Shown piece after piece: positions 46,944-57,609 of a DNA stretch of 64,000 nucleotides. The notes below the pieces were generated by a model that did no database searches, was not told the DNA's origin, and worked only from the letters and a program-made list of their open reading frames with translations. How positions within the stretch are numbered: the stretch's first letter is position 1; the number at the start of each line of letters is the position of its first letter. The stretch is from Mangrovitalea sediminis (lineage in GTDB: Bacteria; Pseudomonadota; Gammaproteobacteria; Pseudomonadales; Oleiphilaceae): the NCBI RefSeq assembly GCF_002514725.1, contig NZ_NTLB01000001.1, forward strand, positions 930,001-994,000, given 5' to 3'. A program made the position numbers and the translations under genes.

Positions 46944-46966
46944 GTCCGCCGCGTCCTGCGGCGGAC
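46944..46966 (+). terminator. 9-bp perfect hairpin after the crotonase gene
   Basis: GTCCGCCGC (46944-46952) pairs with GCGGCGGAC (46958-46966) around GTCCT, 13 bases after the stop. No T-run follows on the plus strand. Confidence 0.5.
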
Positions 46967-47152
46967 GTCATTCCCCGCATATCACTCCCGGCCGAGACGC
47001 GATAGATCACATTGATCAAGTCCTTAGACCTTACTGTTATACCGCTACCACACCGAATACCCTACGCTGAATGTCAGACCTGTTAAAAATGACCACTGCT
47101 GACACAACGAACCACCAACACAGTGGCAACACCTATGTAGGGGGCATACATC

Positions 47153-49219
47153 ATGTTGCTGTTCGAACGGCTTTCCATTCGTGTAAAGCTGATCGCCCCG
47201 GTCTTGGTGATATCACTGATGCTGGTCGGCTCACTGACACTGCTGGTTTTCCGCGTTCTGCTGCCGCAGATGAATCAGGCCTCCGAGCTGGAAACCGCCA
47301 ACCAACTCACGCGATGGGCGCTGGCTGCGGCCAGAGCCGAAGCCAGCGAGCGGGGCCTCACCGAAAGCTACCTCTGGGGCATCATGGCCGGTCAGGCCAA
47401 TCCGTCCCTGCTGGCCAGGGTCAAACAGCAACGCCAAGCTGGGGATGAAGCGCTGCAGAAAGCGCTCGCGCTGGTTACAGACCTCCCCCAAAACGACTAT
47501 CTCGATGCAGCCCATGACCGCATATTACAAGACCTGAAAACCCTTAACGCCGCGCGCGACAGGGTCAACCAGTCGGCACCGGGCAAGGTCAGGGAAAAGC
47601 CCTGGGACTGGAAAGGGACCATCACAAACCTGATTACGACGACGTCAAACCTCCGTACAGCCGCCTTCTCCCCCACCAACTACCGACAGCGCGTCATCTA
47701 CAACAATACCCAGTTGCAGCAATCCATCTGGCTCGCCACGGAATATACCGAGCGGAGCCGGGATATCCTGGCCAACGCCGCCGCCCAACACCTGCCGCTG
47801 GAGAGTGATGAAAAGTCCAAGGTCGCCCAGTACGCGGACGATATTGCCCGGCAACTGGACACCATTGGGCACCTGGGACCAGCCCTGCTGAACTCGTCGA
47901 GCAACACGCAACTGGCCAGCCAGTTCGACTCCGCCTGGAAAGCCGTACAGACCGTGGTTATGGGCAGCTACAGGAAGCTGAGCGACAGCATGCTGGATGG
48001 CGCAGGTTCCGGGAACTATCCGGTAGAAAAGGATGTCTGGGTGCAGCGTTCCGATAAGGCCATCGGTCTGCTCGATACCCTCAATCAGGCCGCCCAGGCC
48101 TCGGCCCAATTCGATGCGCAAAGCTCCAGCAGAACCAACACCCGCCTGTTCGTCCTGGTCGCCAGCGAAATCGGCGTCGGTGTCATCCTGGCCCTGTTGA
48201 CCATCCTGGTCACGGTCCGCATCTCCGGCCGCGTGGGCCATGCCGAAAGGGGTATCGCCGCCGTCGAGTCGGAACGGGATCTCAGCCTGCGCCTGCAGGC
48301 AGAAGGGAGTGACGAGATCAGCCGGCTCGGACAGGCGTTCAATGCCATGCTGGAACGCTTCGAAGGCATCATCGCAGCGGTCAGAAAGGCGGCGACGGAA
48401 GTGGCCTCCGGCACGGATCAGGTCGCCAGCGCGTCAGAACAAACGGAACGCGGCGTGCAGGAGCAACAGGATGCCACCCACCAGGTGGCCACCGCCATGA
48501 ACCAGATGTCCGCCACCGTTCAGGAGGTTGCCCGCAATACCGCCGAAGCCGCCACTCAGGCCGACAACGCGGCGACGGAAGCCCGCAGCGGCCAGTCGGT
48601 CGTCGATGAAACCATCAAAAGCATCCGCGCCCTGGCGGAACAGGTCCGAGCCGCCGACGAGACGATTCGCCAGTTGGAAAACGACAGCAAGGATATCGGC
48701 CAGGTTCTCAAGGTGATCAACGATATCTCCGAGCAGACCAACCTGCTCGCCCTCAATGCCGCCATCGAGGCCGCCCGTGCCGGAGATCACGGACGCGGTT
48801 TCGCGGTGGTCGCCGGTGAAGTTCGCACCCTGGCACGGCGCACACAGGAGTCGACCCAGGCCATCCAGGACATCATTGAGCGCCTGCAGACGCAATCTTC
48901 ACGCGCCGTGGAGGCCATGAGCAGGGGTCAGGGCATGAGCGGCGCCTGCGTCGAGCAGACGCAACGTGCCGGGGAAGCGCTGGGCCGCATCGTTTCCACC
49001 GCCGAGCAGATCACGGACATGAACACCCAGATTGCCACGGCTGCCGAGGAACAGGCCAGCGTCGCCGATGAAATCGATCGCAACATCAACAGCATCACGC
49101 ATGCGGCGGAACAGACCACGGAAGTCGCCCGTACGACCGTCTCAACCGCTGGCGACATCCGGCGGCAAATGGAGACACTGACCGAGCTGGTCGGCAGCTT
49201 CCGTATCAGCGGTTCTTAG
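47153..49219 (+). CDS. Methyl-accepting chemotaxis protein
   Basis: A 688-residue chemoreceptor. Membrane helices near 12-34 and 335-355 flank a periplasmic domain of about 300 residues whose opening ([16 protein letters not shown]) resembles the nitrate/nitrite-sensing NIT domain. HAMP follows (about 356-410), then the coiled-coil signalling domain. The hairpin tip [37 protein letters not shown] is fully conserved. It lacks the NWETF-like CheR tether at the C-terminus. It signals to CheA/CheW for chemotaxis. GGGGG precedes ATG 47153. Confidence 0.93.
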   Translation: MLLFERLSIRVKLIAPVLVISLMLVGSLTLLVFRVLLPQMNQASELETANQLTRWALAAARAEASERGLTESYLWGIMAGQANPSLLARVKQQRQAGDEALQKALALVTDLPQNDYLDAAHDRILQDLKTLNAARDRVNQSAPGKVREKPWDWKGTITNLITTTSNLRTAAFSPTNYRQRVIYNNTQLQQSIWLATEYTERSRDILANAAAQHLPLESDEKSKVAQYADDIARQLDTIGHLGPALLNSSSNTQLASQFDSAWKAVQTVVMGSYRKLSDSMLDGAGSGNYPVEKDVWVQRSDKAIGLLDTLNQAAQASAQFDAQSSSRTNTRLFVLVASEIGVGVILALLTILVTVRISGRVGHAERGIAAVESERDLSLRLQAEGSDEISRLGQAFNAMLERFEGIIAAVRKAATEVASGTDQVASASEQTERGVQEQQDATHQVATAMNQMSATVQEVARNTAEAATQADNAATEARSGQSVVDETIKSIRALAEQVRAADETIRQLENDSKDIGQVLKVINDISEQTNLLALNAAIEAARAGDHGRGFAVVAGEVRTLARRTQESTQAIQDIIERLQTQSSRAVEAMSRGQGMSGACVEQTQRAGEALGRIVSTAEQITDMNTQIATAAEEQASVADEIDRNINSITHAAEQTTEVARTTVSTAGDIRRQMETLTELVGSFRISGS

Positions 49220-49237
49220 GGCCCGCTACCGGACGGA

Positions 49238-49729
49238 TCAGAGCAACAGTTGCCAGTATCCGACGTCGATCCAACGATCGAACTTCCAGCCCACTTCCTG
49301 CAGGTGGCCGACTTTGCGAAACCCCATTTTTTCGTGAAGGGCCACACTGCCCGCGTTCGGTAAGGTGATACCACCGAATACCGCATGGACGGGCCGCTGG
49401 CGCAGTGCATCGAAAAGCGCGCCATACAGTCGCGTCCCCAAACCGCGCCCCGACGCCCCCTCGGCCAGATAGATACTGCTTTCGACGGAATGGCGGTAGG
49501 CGGCACGCGGACGCCAGGGCGTCGCATAGGCATATCCCAGCAATTGCCGGCCCTCATAGCAGACCAGCCAGGGCAGCGTCGTTGTGACGGAGGCAATCCG
49601 TTGGGCCATCTCCTCCGGCGTCACAGGCTCCACTTCGAAGGTGATCGCCGTATTGAGAACATAGGGGTTATACAGCTCGCAGATCGCCGCCGCGTCATCG
49701 GGGGCGGCCTCGCGCAGGGTTGGAGTCAT
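49238..49729 (-). CDS. GNAT-family N-acetyltransferase (PAT/Bar-like)
   Basis: A 163-residue acetyltransferase. The CoA-binding core is EGASGRGLGTRLY and the closing EKMGFRKVGHLQEVGWKFDRW is the phosphinothricin acetyltransferase/YncA-type signature. Members acetylate phosphinothricin, methionine sulfone or similar amino-acid analogues. The gene ends just after the chemoreceptor on the other strand. Substrate is not fixed by sequence. Confidence 0.88.
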   Translation of the reverse strand: MTPTLREAAPDDAAAICELYNPYVLNTAITFEVEPVTPEEMAQRIASVTTTLPWLVCYEGRQLLGYAYATPWRPRAAYRHSVESSIYLAEGASGRGLGTRLYGALFDALRQRPVHAVFGGITLPNAGSVALHEKMGFRKVGHLQEVGWKFDRWIDVGYWQLLL

Positions 49730-49843
49730 GGTTTCGCCTGAAAGGGTTCAAATCGGTGCTGCCAGCCTACCATGACGCTACCGGCAGGCAAGCCGGTCGA
49801 CGGCATGTCCCCGTTCGACCGGCTGATTTTCCAGCGCAGGACC

Positions 49844-51052
49844 TTACCAGCGCAACGAACCGCCGGTCTGGTAATCGATCACCCGCGTCTCGAAGAAGTT
49901 CTTCTCCTTCTTCAGGTCCATGATTTCCGCCATCCAGGGGAAGGGGTTTTCCGCGCCCTTGAACTGCGACGGCAAACCGATCTGGTTCAGGCGACGATTG
50001 CCGATGTAGTGAAGGTACTGAGTCATCATCTCCGCGTTCATGCCCAATACCCCCTGAGGCATCGTATCCCGCGCATAGGCGATCTCCAGCTCAGTCCCCT
50101 CCAGCAGCATCCGGGTCGCCTCAGCCTGGAAATCCAGCGTCCAGAGCTGGGGGTTTTCCTGCTTGATCTGGTTGATCACATCGATCCCGAAATTCAGGTG
50201 CATGGATTCGTCACGCAGGATGTACTGGAACTGCTCGGACACCCCGGTCATCTTGTTGCGCCGTCCCATGGAGAGGATCTGGGCAAAACCACAGTAGAAG
50301 AAAATCCCTTCCAGTACACAGTAGAAGGCGATCAGGTTGCGCAGTAGCTCCTGGTCGGCTTCCAGGGTACCGGTCTGGAAGTTCGGGCTGCCCAGCGACT
50401 GGGTATATTTCAACCCCCAGGCCGCCTTACGCGCCACCGAGGGAACTTCACGGTACATGTTGAAGATTTCCCCCTCGTCCATCCCCAGGGACTCCACACA
50501 ATACTGGTAGGCATGGGTATGAATGGCCTCCTCGAAGGCTTGGCGCAACAGGTACTGGCGGCACTCGGGATTGGTGATCAGGCGATAGATGGCCAGCACC
50601 AGGTTATTCGCCACCAGGGAATCCGCCGAGGAGAAAAATCCCAGGCTGCGCTTGACGATACGCCGCTCGTCCTCGCTCAACCCATCCGGCGAACGCCAGA
50701 GCGCCACGTCGGCGGCCATATTCACTTCCTGCGGCATCCAATGGTTGGCACAGGCATCCAGGTACTTCTGCCAGGCCCAGTCGTACTTGAAGGGCACCAG
50801 CTGATTGAGGTCGGCACGGCAGTTGATCATCCGCTTGTCGTCGACCTGTACCCGCCCGGCGTTCATGTCCAGTTCTTCCAGGCCGGGCGCCACCTCGAGC
50901 TGTCGCAACGAAGCGCGGGCGGCGTCCAGTAACGACTCATGACTGGCCGGTGCCTTCTCGGTAACCGGTTTGGGCTCCATCTCAGGCGCGGGTATCGCCG
51001 CCGCAACACCCGCCGTTTCTTCGGAATACTCGTTCCAGGAAAGTAGTGACAT
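49844..51052 (-). CDS. nrdB: Ribonucleotide reductase class Ia, beta subunit
   Basis: A 402-residue R2 subunit that houses the diiron-tyrosyl radical cofactor. The iron-ligand/radical helix [12 protein letters not shown] holds Glu, His and the radical tyrosine in the E-x2-H-x3-Y spacing of class Ia proteins; the second ligand helix is [16 protein letters not shown], and the D of SADSLVAN fits the first Asp ligand. NrdB supplies the radical that NrdA uses to reduce ribonucleotides to deoxyribonucleotides. The gene follows nrdA by 23 bases in one operon under the cobalamin riboswitch. Confidence 0.96.
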   Translation of the reverse strand: MSLLSWNEYSEETAGVAAAIPAPEMEPKPVTEKAPASHESLLDAARASLRQLEVAPGLEELDMNAGRVQVDDKRMINCRADLNQLVPFKYDWAWQKYLDACANHWMPQEVNMAADVALWRSPDGLSEDERRIVKRSLGFFSSADSLVANNLVLAIYRLITNPECRQYLLRQAFEEAIHTHAYQYCVESLGMDEGEIFNMYREVPSVARKAAWGLKYTQSLGSPNFQTGTLEADQELLRNLIAFYCVLEGIFFYCGFAQILSMGRRNKMTGVSEQFQYILRDESMHLNFGIDVINQIKQENPQLWTLDFQAEATRMLLEGTELEIAYARDTMPQGVLGMNAEMMTQYLHYIGNRRLNQIGLPSQFKGAENPFPWMAEIMDLKKEKNFFETRVIDYQTGGSLRW

Positions 51053-51075
51053 GACAAAATCCTCTCTGTATCCAG

Positions 51076-53892
51076 TTACTGGCAGGCTTCACAACCGGGA
51101 TCGTCCAATGCGCACAGCTTCAGCTCCGGCTCGGGTGTGGCCTTCACCGCATTCAGCGCGCCATCGTGTAACGTCGATTTCTCAGCCGTGGTGGCGCCCT
51201 GACTGCGCAGGTAATAGGTCGTCTTGAGGCCACGCAGCCAGGCCATGCGGTAGGTGACGTCCAGCTTGCGGCCATCCGGCTCGGCGATGTAAAGGTTCAG
51301 GGACTGCGCCTGATCCAGCCACTTCTGGCGCCGGGCGGCAGCTTCCACCAACCAGCGCGGCTCGATCTCGAAGGCCGTCGCAAACAGCGCCTTGAGGTCG
51401 TCCGGGATACGGGCGATGGGCTGAACGCTGCCGTTGTGATACTTGAGGTCGTTGACCATGACCTCATCCCAGAGGCCCCGGGCCTTGAGGGCATCGACCA
51501 GCAGCGGGTTGATGACCGTGAACTCGCCGGAAAGGTTGGATTTCACATACAGGTTGCGGAAGGTCGGTTCGATGGAGGCCGATACGCCGACGATATTGGC
51601 GATGGTGGCCGTCGGCGCGATCGCCATGACATTGGAGTTACGCATACCATGTTCACGCACCAGCTCCCGGACCGGCAGCCAATCCAGTTTCGCCGAGGTA
51701 TCCAGTTCCAGATAACCCTCCGGGCGGGCCTCCTGTAGCAGGCGGATGGAATCGATGGGCAGGACGCCCTGATCCCAGAGAGAACCGGCGTAGCTTTCAT
51801 AGGCGCCACGCTCCCTGGCCAGCAACGCGGACGCGCGGATCGCATGGTAGCTGATCTGCTCCATCACACTGTCGGCGAAGTCGACCGCCTGCGGGCTGGC
51901 ATAGGCCATACCCAAGGCCTGCAGGGCGTCCTGGAAGCCCATCAGACCGAGCCCCACCGGTCGGTGCCGCAGATTGGCATTGCGCGCCTGGGGTACCGCA
52001 TAGAAGTTGATGTCGATGACGTTATCCAGCATCCGCACCGCCAGGCTCACCGTGCGGGCGAGATGCTCGGTGTCCAGGGCACCGTTGTGCAGGTGGTTCG
52101 CCAGATTCACCGACCCCAGGTTACAGACCGCGATCTCGTCGACGCTGGTATTGAGGGTGATCTCGGTACAGAGATTGGAGGAATGCACGACACCGACATG
52201 CTGCTGGGGCGATCGCAGGTTGCAGGGGTCCTTGAAGGTCAGCCAGGGATGGCCGGTCTCGAACAGCATGGACAGCATGCGCCGCCAGAGATCACCTGCC
52301 TTGACGCGCTTGTACAGCTTGATGGCGCCACTGTCGGCCTGGGCTTCATAGTGCTCGTAACGGGTACGGAAAGCAGTGCCATAGAGATCGTGCAGGTCGC
52401 TCACATCGCTGGGCGAAAACAGCGTCCAGTTGCCGTCATCGAACACCCGCTCCATAAACAGGTCCGGAATCCAGTGCGCCGTATTCATGTCGTGGGTGCG
52501 GCGCCGATCGTCGCCGGTATTCTTGCGCAGCTCGAGGAACTCCTCGATATCCAGGTGCCAGGTTTCCAGATAGGCACAGACCGCGCCCTTACGCTTGCCA
52601 CCCTGATTGACCGCCACGGCCGTGTCGTTGACCACCTTGAGGAAGGGCACCACGCCCTGGGACTTGCCGTTGGTTCCCTTGATGGCCGCGCCCAGGGAGC
52701 GCACCGGGGTCCAGTCGTTACCCAGGCCGCCTGCCCACTTGGACAACAGGGCGTTGTCGCGCAACGCGCCGTAGATGCCGCCCAGATCGTCGGGCACGGT
52801 GGTCAGGTAGCAGGACGACAACTGGGAGTGGGTTGTGCCGCTGTTGAACAGGGTCGGCGTCGATGCCATATAGTCGAAGGATGAGAGCAGCTCGTAGAAG
52901 GCGATGGCCCGGTCTTCCCGCTCAGGTTCATTCAGCGCCAGCCCCATGGCCACACGCATGAAGAAGACCTGAGGCAGTTCGAAACGCAGGCCTTCGTGGT
53001 GCAGGAAGTAGCGGTCGTAAAGGGTTTGCAGTCCCAGGAAGGCGAACTGGCCATCCCGTTCCGGGCGCAACGCCCGTCCGAGACGTTCCAGGTCGAAGGC
53101 CTCCAGCCGCGGATCGAGCAGGTCCTTTTCGCAGCCGAACCGGACGGCGGCAGCGAGGGCCTGGGGGTAGAGCATCGCCATCTCACAGGCCGTCGCCTGA
53201 AACCCCAGTCCCAGACACCGCAGCGCTTCGCCACGCAGGCTATCGAGCAGGAGGCGGGCGGTCACCTGGCCATAATCCGGCGCCTTCTCGATACGGGCGC
53301 GGGCGGTAATCACCAGGGCGGTACTGACATCCGATTCCGGCATGCCGTCATAGAGGTTGCGCAGGGTCTCCTCAAGGAGACCGGGACCGTCCACATCGTG
53401 AAGACCTTCGCAGGCCTCGGCAATGAGCGTGCGCAGACGTCCCAGATCCAACGGATGGCGCTTGCCGTTGGCCAGGGTGACGGTCAGGCTCGGATGGGCT
53501 TCGCGGGGATCGCGCTCGGCCCGCCGCCGGGCATGGTCTTCACGATAGAGCACATAAGCACGAGCGACGCGATGGGCGCCGGCGCGCATCAGCGCCAATT
53601 CCACCTGATCCTGGATCGACTCGATATGTACCGTGCTGTTGGCCGGCAAACGCCGCAGGAAAGCGTCGACGATATTGGCCGTCAATTGTCGGACCTGAGC
53701 CTGGATACGGGAAGATTCGGCTCCTGCCCCCCCTTCAACGGCGAGAAAGGCCCGCTGCATGGCATCGCGGATCTTGCCCGCATCGAAAGCGGCAAGTTGT
53801 CCATTGCGCTTGATAACGCGCAGAGACGGAAAGGGATCGGAAGCAGCACCGTCGGATGGACCGGCTTCGGATAGGGTTGCGGATACGGACAT
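51076..53892 (-). CDS. nrdA: Ribonucleotide reductase class Ia, alpha subunit, two ATP-cones
   Basis: A 938-residue catalytic subunit. It begins with two ATP-cone domains: [21 protein letters not shown] (about 25-115) and a second, less canonical one at [19 protein letters not shown] (about 130-220), as in Pseudomonas NrdA. The catalytic core holds the active-site cysteines and glutamate in [11 protein letters not shown] and related segments. The C-terminal CEACQ supplies the redox cysteine pair. ATG 53892 is fixed by AGGAGAG. This translation start lies inside the hairpin that a B12-bound leader would form. Confidence 0.96.
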   Translation of the reverse strand: MSVSATLSEAGPSDGAASDPFPSLRVIKRNGQLAAFDAGKIRDAMQRAFLAVEGGAGAESSRIQAQVRQLTANIVDAFLRRLPANSTVHIESIQDQVELALMRAGAHRVARAYVLYREDHARRRAERDPREAHPSLTVTLANGKRHPLDLGRLRTLIAEACEGLHDVDGPGLLEETLRNLYDGMPESDVSTALVITARARIEKAPDYGQVTARLLLDSLRGEALRCLGLGFQATACEMAMLYPQALAAAVRFGCEKDLLDPRLEAFDLERLGRALRPERDGQFAFLGLQTLYDRYFLHHEGLRFELPQVFFMRVAMGLALNEPEREDRAIAFYELLSSFDYMASTPTLFNSGTTHSQLSSCYLTTVPDDLGGIYGALRDNALLSKWAGGLGNDWTPVRSLGAAIKGTNGKSQGVVPFLKVVNDTAVAVNQGGKRKGAVCAYLETWHLDIEEFLELRKNTGDDRRRTHDMNTAHWIPDLFMERVFDDGNWTLFSPSDVSDLHDLYGTAFRTRYEHYEAQADSGAIKLYKRVKAGDLWRRMLSMLFETGHPWLTFKDPCNLRSPQQHVGVVHSSNLCTEITLNTSVDEIAVCNLGSVNLANHLHNGALDTEHLARTVSLAVRMLDNVIDINFYAVPQARNANLRHRPVGLGLMGFQDALQALGMAYASPQAVDFADSVMEQISYHAIRASALLARERGAYESYAGSLWDQGVLPIDSIRLLQEARPEGYLELDTSAKLDWLPVRELVREHGMRNSNVMAIAPTATIANIVGVSASIEPTFRNLYVKSNLSGEFTVINPLLVDALKARGLWDEVMVNDLKYHNGSVQPIARIPDDLKALFATAFEIEPRWLVEAAARRQKWLDQAQSLNLYIAEPDGRKLDVTYRMAWLRGLKTTYYLRSQGATTAEKSTLHDGALNAVKATPEPELKLCALDDPGCEACQ

Positions 53893-53895
53893 GAC

Positions 53896-53931
53896 TCTCT
53901 CCTGAACGCGTTGAAATCCTTCACGTTCAGG
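53896..53931 (-). promoter_or_regulatory. Hairpin that would hide the nrdA ribosome-binding site
   Basis: CGTTCAGG (53901-53908, minus sense) pairs exactly with CCTGAACG (53924-53931). The first arm contains AGG of the nrdA Shine-Dalgarno AGGAGAG, so the hairpin would block initiation. It is the probable expression platform of the riboswitch just upstream. Confidence 0.65.
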
Positions 53932-54028
53932 AACAGCTGGACAGGCAGGAAAACGAAGGGCAGACCGGCCTGATTCGCTGTCCGCCTCAAACGCGAAGGC
54001 GCAGTCGTGTCGCTTCCCCAATGGAAAG

Positions 54029-54198
54029 GACACGTCCCTGGCAGGTCTTCGGACTCAGGGGCAATTCGTTCCGCCTACTCCCGGCGACTTCCCGAAGCGT
54101 TAAGCTTCAGTGTCCATGCCGGTTTCGTTCCCCAATACCGCTGCGCGTCAGTTCCGGATTCTCACCGGATTCCCTGTTGACATGGCACGCGTCGTGTC
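54029..54198 (-). promoter_or_regulatory. Cobalamin (B12) riboswitch upstream of nrdAB
   Basis: On the minus strand the conserved elements occur in order: GGGAATCCGGTGAGAATCC, GGAACTGACGCGCAGCGGTA, GACACTG, GGGAAG and the B12 box GAGTCCGAAGACCTGCC. GACACG at the 5' end and CGTGTC at the 3' end can close the outer stem. This is the standard adenosylcobalamin-sensing element. It lies upstream of nrdA in the same orientation. In other bacteria the same arrangement shuts down the B12-independent class Ia reductase when B12 is present so that a B12-dependent class II enzyme (nrdJ) can take over. Confidence 0.94.
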
Positions 54199-54278
54199 GA
54201 TCAATCAAAAACACTACATATCGTGCCATACCAGAGACAGGAGCACTATATAGCCGTTTAGCACCCAAGTTCAAGCGA

Positions 54279-54866
54279 TCAACGCAAGGCGTCCAGCACC
54301 GCGTCCCGGGACACCACCTCCGCCTGCCGCGGGAACACGCGCTCAACCAGCACCCGATGCACCTCCTCATCGCGATCCAGGCACAGGTCGGGCACCACAA
54401 TCATTTTGTAATCCGCATCCGCCGCCCAGCGTACCGTGGACAGGACAACGCCACTGGTGGAAACGCCGAACAGGATCAACTGGTCAATGTCCCGGGCATC
54501 CAATACGGCTTTGAGGTCAGTCGTGGAAAAGGCCCCGACCCGGCGCTTGGTGATCACCACATCCCCGGTTTTGGGTGCAACTGCCTCACACAACTCGGCG
54601 GAGTCGGTCCCCTCCTGCAGCGCACCGGCGCTGCGGATACCGCTGAACAGCTTATTGCGGTCGCTAACCTCCGGATAGCCTGGTCGAAAGGCGACCCGGA
54701 TATAGATAACCGGCAGACCAGCCTGGCGGGCAGCGCCCAGCAGCGGCTGGGCGTCGTTTAGCAACCGCGCCCGCTCTGGCTCGGGGTAGCTCGCCAAAAT
54801 GCCGTTCTGATAGTCCATAACCAGGACAGCAGTGCGCGCGTTCTTACAATCGATGGCAACAGGCAT
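54279..54866 (-). CDS. Isochorismatase-fold hydrolase without the usual cysteine
   Basis: A 195-residue protein of the isochorismatase/cysteine-hydrolase fold. D18 (VMDYQ) and K107 (VITKRRVGAF) fit the catalytic Asp and Lys. The active-site cysteine that follows GVxT is missing: the segment GVSTSGVVLSTVRW has valine where Cys stands. EntB, a true isochorismatase, also lacks this cysteine, so a hydrolase without a cysteine nucleophile is possible. ATG 54866 follows GAGGAGGG. The gene lies just upstream of the B12 riboswitch, in the same orientation. Confidence 0.82.
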   Translation of the reverse strand: MPVAIDCKNARTAVLVMDYQNGILASYPEPERARLLNDAQPLLGAARQAGLPVIYIRVAFRPGYPEVSDRNKLFSGIRSAGALQEGTDSAELCEAVAPKTGDVVITKRRVGAFSTTDLKAVLDARDIDQLILFGVSTSGVVLSTVRWAADADYKMIVVPDLCLDRDEEVHRVLVERVFPRQAEVVSRDAVLDALR

Positions 54867-54980
54867 GACCCGCCCTCCTCGTAGCGTTGGTTTTCTGGAC
54901 CCAAAGGCATGGCGGTGGCGCGGCAGCCGATGCCTCGCCACCGGGAAACGGTGAACAGCGGACGACGGCGCCCGGTAACG

Positions 54981-55340
54981 CTATTCCTGCGGGCGACCGT
55001 CAGCCGTGTGAGCGGTCGTGTTGAACGAGTAATACGCGACGATGTTGTGGTCGTTGAAACGTACGACCAGATCCTTGGTGGAGGGCTGACCAAACGCCGA
55101 ATAATGATATAGGCCGTAGGTCCAGGTGCGCTTGCCATTCTCAACGCCGACACGCCAGGGGTTACCGAACATCTGGCGGATCTGCGCCTGGGTGGTCTGG
55201 CCCAGATGAATCTGCGTTACCTCACTGACGGGGAAATCGTGCCCTACCGTGGCACAACCGCCCAGAAGCAGCAGGGCCGTGAGAGCAGCCGGCAACCGGT
55301 ACCCGCGTAGGGTGTTAAACGCTGGAAATAGCCAAGACAT
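54981..55340 (-). CDS. BamE/SmpA-OmlA domain lipoprotein
   Basis: A 119-residue outer-membrane lipoprotein. A signal peptide with lipobox LLGGC precedes a small SmpA/OmlA domain (HLGQTTQAQIRQMFGNPWRVGVENGKRTWTYGLYHYS). BamE helps assemble outer-membrane beta-barrels; this is a shorter relative and may not be the BamE of the machine. ATG 55340 follows GGGAGG. It is separated from the M23 gene by the hairpin at 55439-55466. Confidence 0.8.
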   Translation of the reverse strand: MSWLFPAFNTLRGYRLPAALTALLLLGGCATVGHDFPVSEVTQIHLGQTTQAQIRQMFGNPWRVGVENGKRTWTYGLYHYSAFGQPSTKDLVVRFNDHNIVAYYSFNTTAHTADGRPQE

Positions 55341-55438
55341 GTGATTCCCTCCCGTTGCAGTGGACGACGGCTAATGAGATCGCACGCCCCTTAGCCGCCG
55401 GATGTGGCTTCAAACGCCGATGGGGACAAGGCTGGAGA

Positions 55439-55466
55439 CTGAGGCGATGTCTCTGCATCGCCTCAG
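55439..55466 (-). terminator. 11-bp perfect hairpin after the M23 gene
   Basis: CTGAGGCGATG (55439-55449) pairs exactly with CATCGCCTCAG (55456-55466) around a six-base loop, 14 bases past the M23 stop (minus strand). No T-run follows. Confidence 0.6.
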
Positions 55467-55480
55467 GGGGTCACACCAGT

Positions 55481-56914
55481 TTACTGGATTCGCTGACGGA
55501 TATAACCGTGACTGTTTGATGCCAGCAACTGTGTGGAGTTCTGGTGCGCCTCGGCCAGCAGGACCTTGGCATTGGCTTCGAACTTGGCCAGGGCGGTTCC
55601 CCGGAGCTGGCGGTGGCGCGGCAGGGAGGCGGTCATGGCGTTGACCGGATGTCCCTGATAGAGCAATTCGTAATGCAGGTGTGGGCCGGTGGTACGTCCG
55701 GTATTGCCCGACAGCGCCAGGATCTGTCCCATTTTCACCTTTTCGCCCCGGTGTACCAGGATTTTGGAGAGGTGGAAGTAGCGGGTCATAAAGTAGCGCC
55801 CATGCTGCACGGCCACATAGTTACCGGCATACCGCTGGTGCCCGGTTTTAACGACGACACCGTCCGCCGGCGCATAGATATGGGAGCCGACCGGCATCCC
55901 GAAATCCGTCCCGTAATGAGGCGCATACCGGTGCGTGACAGGGTTCAGGCGATGCAGGTTGAAGGGCGAGGTCAAACGGTAATGGTGATAGAAGGGATAG
56001 CGCATGAACGCCAGCTCCAGGCTGTTGCCTGTGGGCGTGTAGTAGTGCCCGTCGTCAGCGCGCATGGCGACGACCTGCTTCCGCTTACCGTGATATTCGA
56101 CCAAAAGGATGCGCACATCCTGTGTCGGCGTGTCGCCCAGCCAATCACGCTCGACAACCACCGTAAAGGTATCGCCCTTACGAACGTCACGGGCAAAATC
56201 AATGCGGTTACCGAGAATATGGATGCACTGCGCAATAACCTTGGACCCAAGGCCGGCTTTGCGGGCCGAAGCGCCCAGGGTGCCATCCACTGTACCGGCA
56301 AAATATTCCTGATAGCGTTCAACCGGTTTTTCAATCTTCTCGTAGTGATACTGCCCATCGGTCTGGCGCGTGAAGATGTAGTTCACCCTCAGGCCGTCAC
56401 GAATACGCAAAGCCACGAGATCACCACTGCCATCGATCTTGTAATCCAGTTCGTCACCCGGATTCAGTTTTTCCACCAGATCCGCAGAGGGCGCGGCCTT
56501 CAGGATTTCTTGAGCGACGGTGTAAGGCTGGGACCAGCTGCTGAGGATGGCGGAAAAACTGTCCCCGCCCTGAACGGTGTAGCTGCTCCAATCGAGCGTC
56601 GGCGCCGTGTTGTGGGCACCGGTCGGCTTAGGAAGCGGCAGCTCGTCGTCGGTTTGGAAATCGAAATCCTGCGGTTCCTGAGACGCGGTCTGCTGGCCCG
56701 AGGTAGCAGTGTCGGTCGCCGGCTTTGACGTCAGCGCCACTTGCGACGCGACGGGTGCCTGGGAGGGCGCGAGGACGATAGTATGGGAAACAGGCATCGC
56801 CTGCGGCTTGGAAGAGTAGAATTCCACGACCGCTGTCACCAAAACGACGACGCCGACAAGTGTGGCAAGATGTCGGCGTCGCAATCGATGCAAATAGCTC
56901 TGTGGCAGACGCAT
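55481..56914 (-). CDS. M23-family peptidoglycan endopeptidase
   Basis: A 477-residue murein endopeptidase with one N-terminal membrane helix (TLVGVVVLVTAVVEFYS). A LysM-like/OapA-like domain with WSSYTVQGGDSFSAILSSW (about 108-127) follows, then the LytM/M23 domain with zinc ligands HYGTDFGMPVG and HLHYE. It is likely to cut peptide crosslinks, like MepM. The spanning helix points to a periplasmic location. ATG 56914 is preceded by AGGAAT. It lies just downstream of the terminator at 56953-56990. Confidence 0.92.
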   Translation of the reverse strand: MRLPQSYLHRLRRRHLATLVGVVVLVTAVVEFYSSKPQAMPVSHTIVLAPSQAPVASQVALTSKPATDTATSGQQTASQEPQDFDFQTDDELPLPKPTGAHNTAPTLDWSSYTVQGGDSFSAILSSWSQPYTVAQEILKAAPSADLVEKLNPGDELDYKIDGSGDLVALRIRDGLRVNYIFTRQTDGQYHYEKIEKPVERYQEYFAGTVDGTLGASARKAGLGSKVIAQCIHILGNRIDFARDVRKGDTFTVVVERDWLGDTPTQDVRILLVEYHGKRKQVVAMRADDGHYYTPTGNSLELAFMRYPFYHHYRLTSPFNLHRLNPVTHRYAPHYGTDFGMPVGSHIYAPADGVVVKTGHQRYAGNYVAVQHGRYFMTRYFHLSKILVHRGEKVKMGQILALSGNTGRTTGPHLHYELLYQGHPVNAMTASLPRHRQLRGTALAKFEANAKVLLAEAHQNSTQLLASNSHGYIRQRIQ

Positions 56915-56952
56915 GCAATAATTCCTAACCTTTGAATAATAAATAAATTTTA

Positions 56953-56990
56953 GTAAAAACAAAAAGCCCTGTCATTTCACCATGACAAGG
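56953..56990 (-). terminator. Rho-independent terminator upstream of the M23 gene
   Basis: On the minus strand CCTTGTCA pairs with TGACAGGG (one T-G wobble) around an eight-base loop, followed by a T-rich run. It ends transcription coming from the upstream 57.2 kb gene, so the M23 gene needs its own promoter, in the AT-rich stretch 56915-56952. Confidence 0.75.
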
Positions 56991-57198
56991 CCGAAACTTT
57001 CCTGTTTTGTCTCCGTCCCTTTGTTGAGCTGGAGCGATCGTCACCGACAGACGGAAAGCTTCTCTCTAAACAAACAGTTGCCGCTTCGTTTTATAGCAGC
57101 TTGCAACAAATTTGTCAGATTAAATCTCCCCGGCGCAGAGCACCGGCGGGCCGCCTAAACCCGCCCGCACGGCCCCAAATCAGCCAGTTCAGGGTTCG

Positions 57199-57609
57199 TC
57201 ACGACCGGTGAAAATACCGGCGCACCTCGGCAACGATGTCCTGGTCGCTCAACTTATCGGCCGCCGACACCTCCCGGACTCGATCCCCCAGTTTCGCCTG
57301 ATCCCGCAGGTAATGGTGAAATTCCTTGTGGGCTTCGCCAGCGCCAAAAATATAATAGGCATCCGCCGTTTTCAGGCAGTCCGCCACTTGCGCGTAAAAT
57401 CGTTCCAACTGCTGACGATAGACGTGATCGCGTCGATCCCCTGCCACCACGTCCTGATGCCCGAACGGTTCAGCCTGATGTGATCCTCCTGACGACCGCG
57501 ACGGCTTTTCAGCCTCGGACAGGAGCGTCTGAACCGTTTCCTTGTCCTCGCCCAGCGTCACCACCACCGCTTTACGATGATCGATCCATACACCCGCTTT
57601 GCTCGACAT
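57199..57609 (-). CDS. Small hypothetical protein (resembles eRF1-type bacterial translation-associated proteins)
   Basis: A 136-residue protein. The pattern AGVWIDHRKAVVVTLGEDKETVQTLLSEAE and the late YYIFGAGEAHKEFHHYLR recall bacterial proteins related to the third domain of eRF1/release-factor-like folds, annotated in databases as translational machinery proteins. This is a weak, eye-only match; no catalytic motif is claimed. Start taken at ATG 57609, with a G-rich stretch upstream. A 340-base gap follows to the porin, with nothing visible. Confidence 0.55.
   Translation of the reverse strand: MSSKAGVWIDHRKAVVVTLGEDKETVQTLLSEAEKPSRSSGGSHQAEPFGHQDVVAGDRRDHVYRQQLERFYAQVADCLKTADAYYIFGAGEAHKEFHHYLRDQAKLGDRVREVSAADKLSDQDIVAEVRRYFHRS

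Noticed and set aside
54094-54108. Short hairpin GAAGCGTTAAGCTTC as a terminator
   Set aside because: It is an internal helix of the cobalamin riboswitch, with no U-tract.
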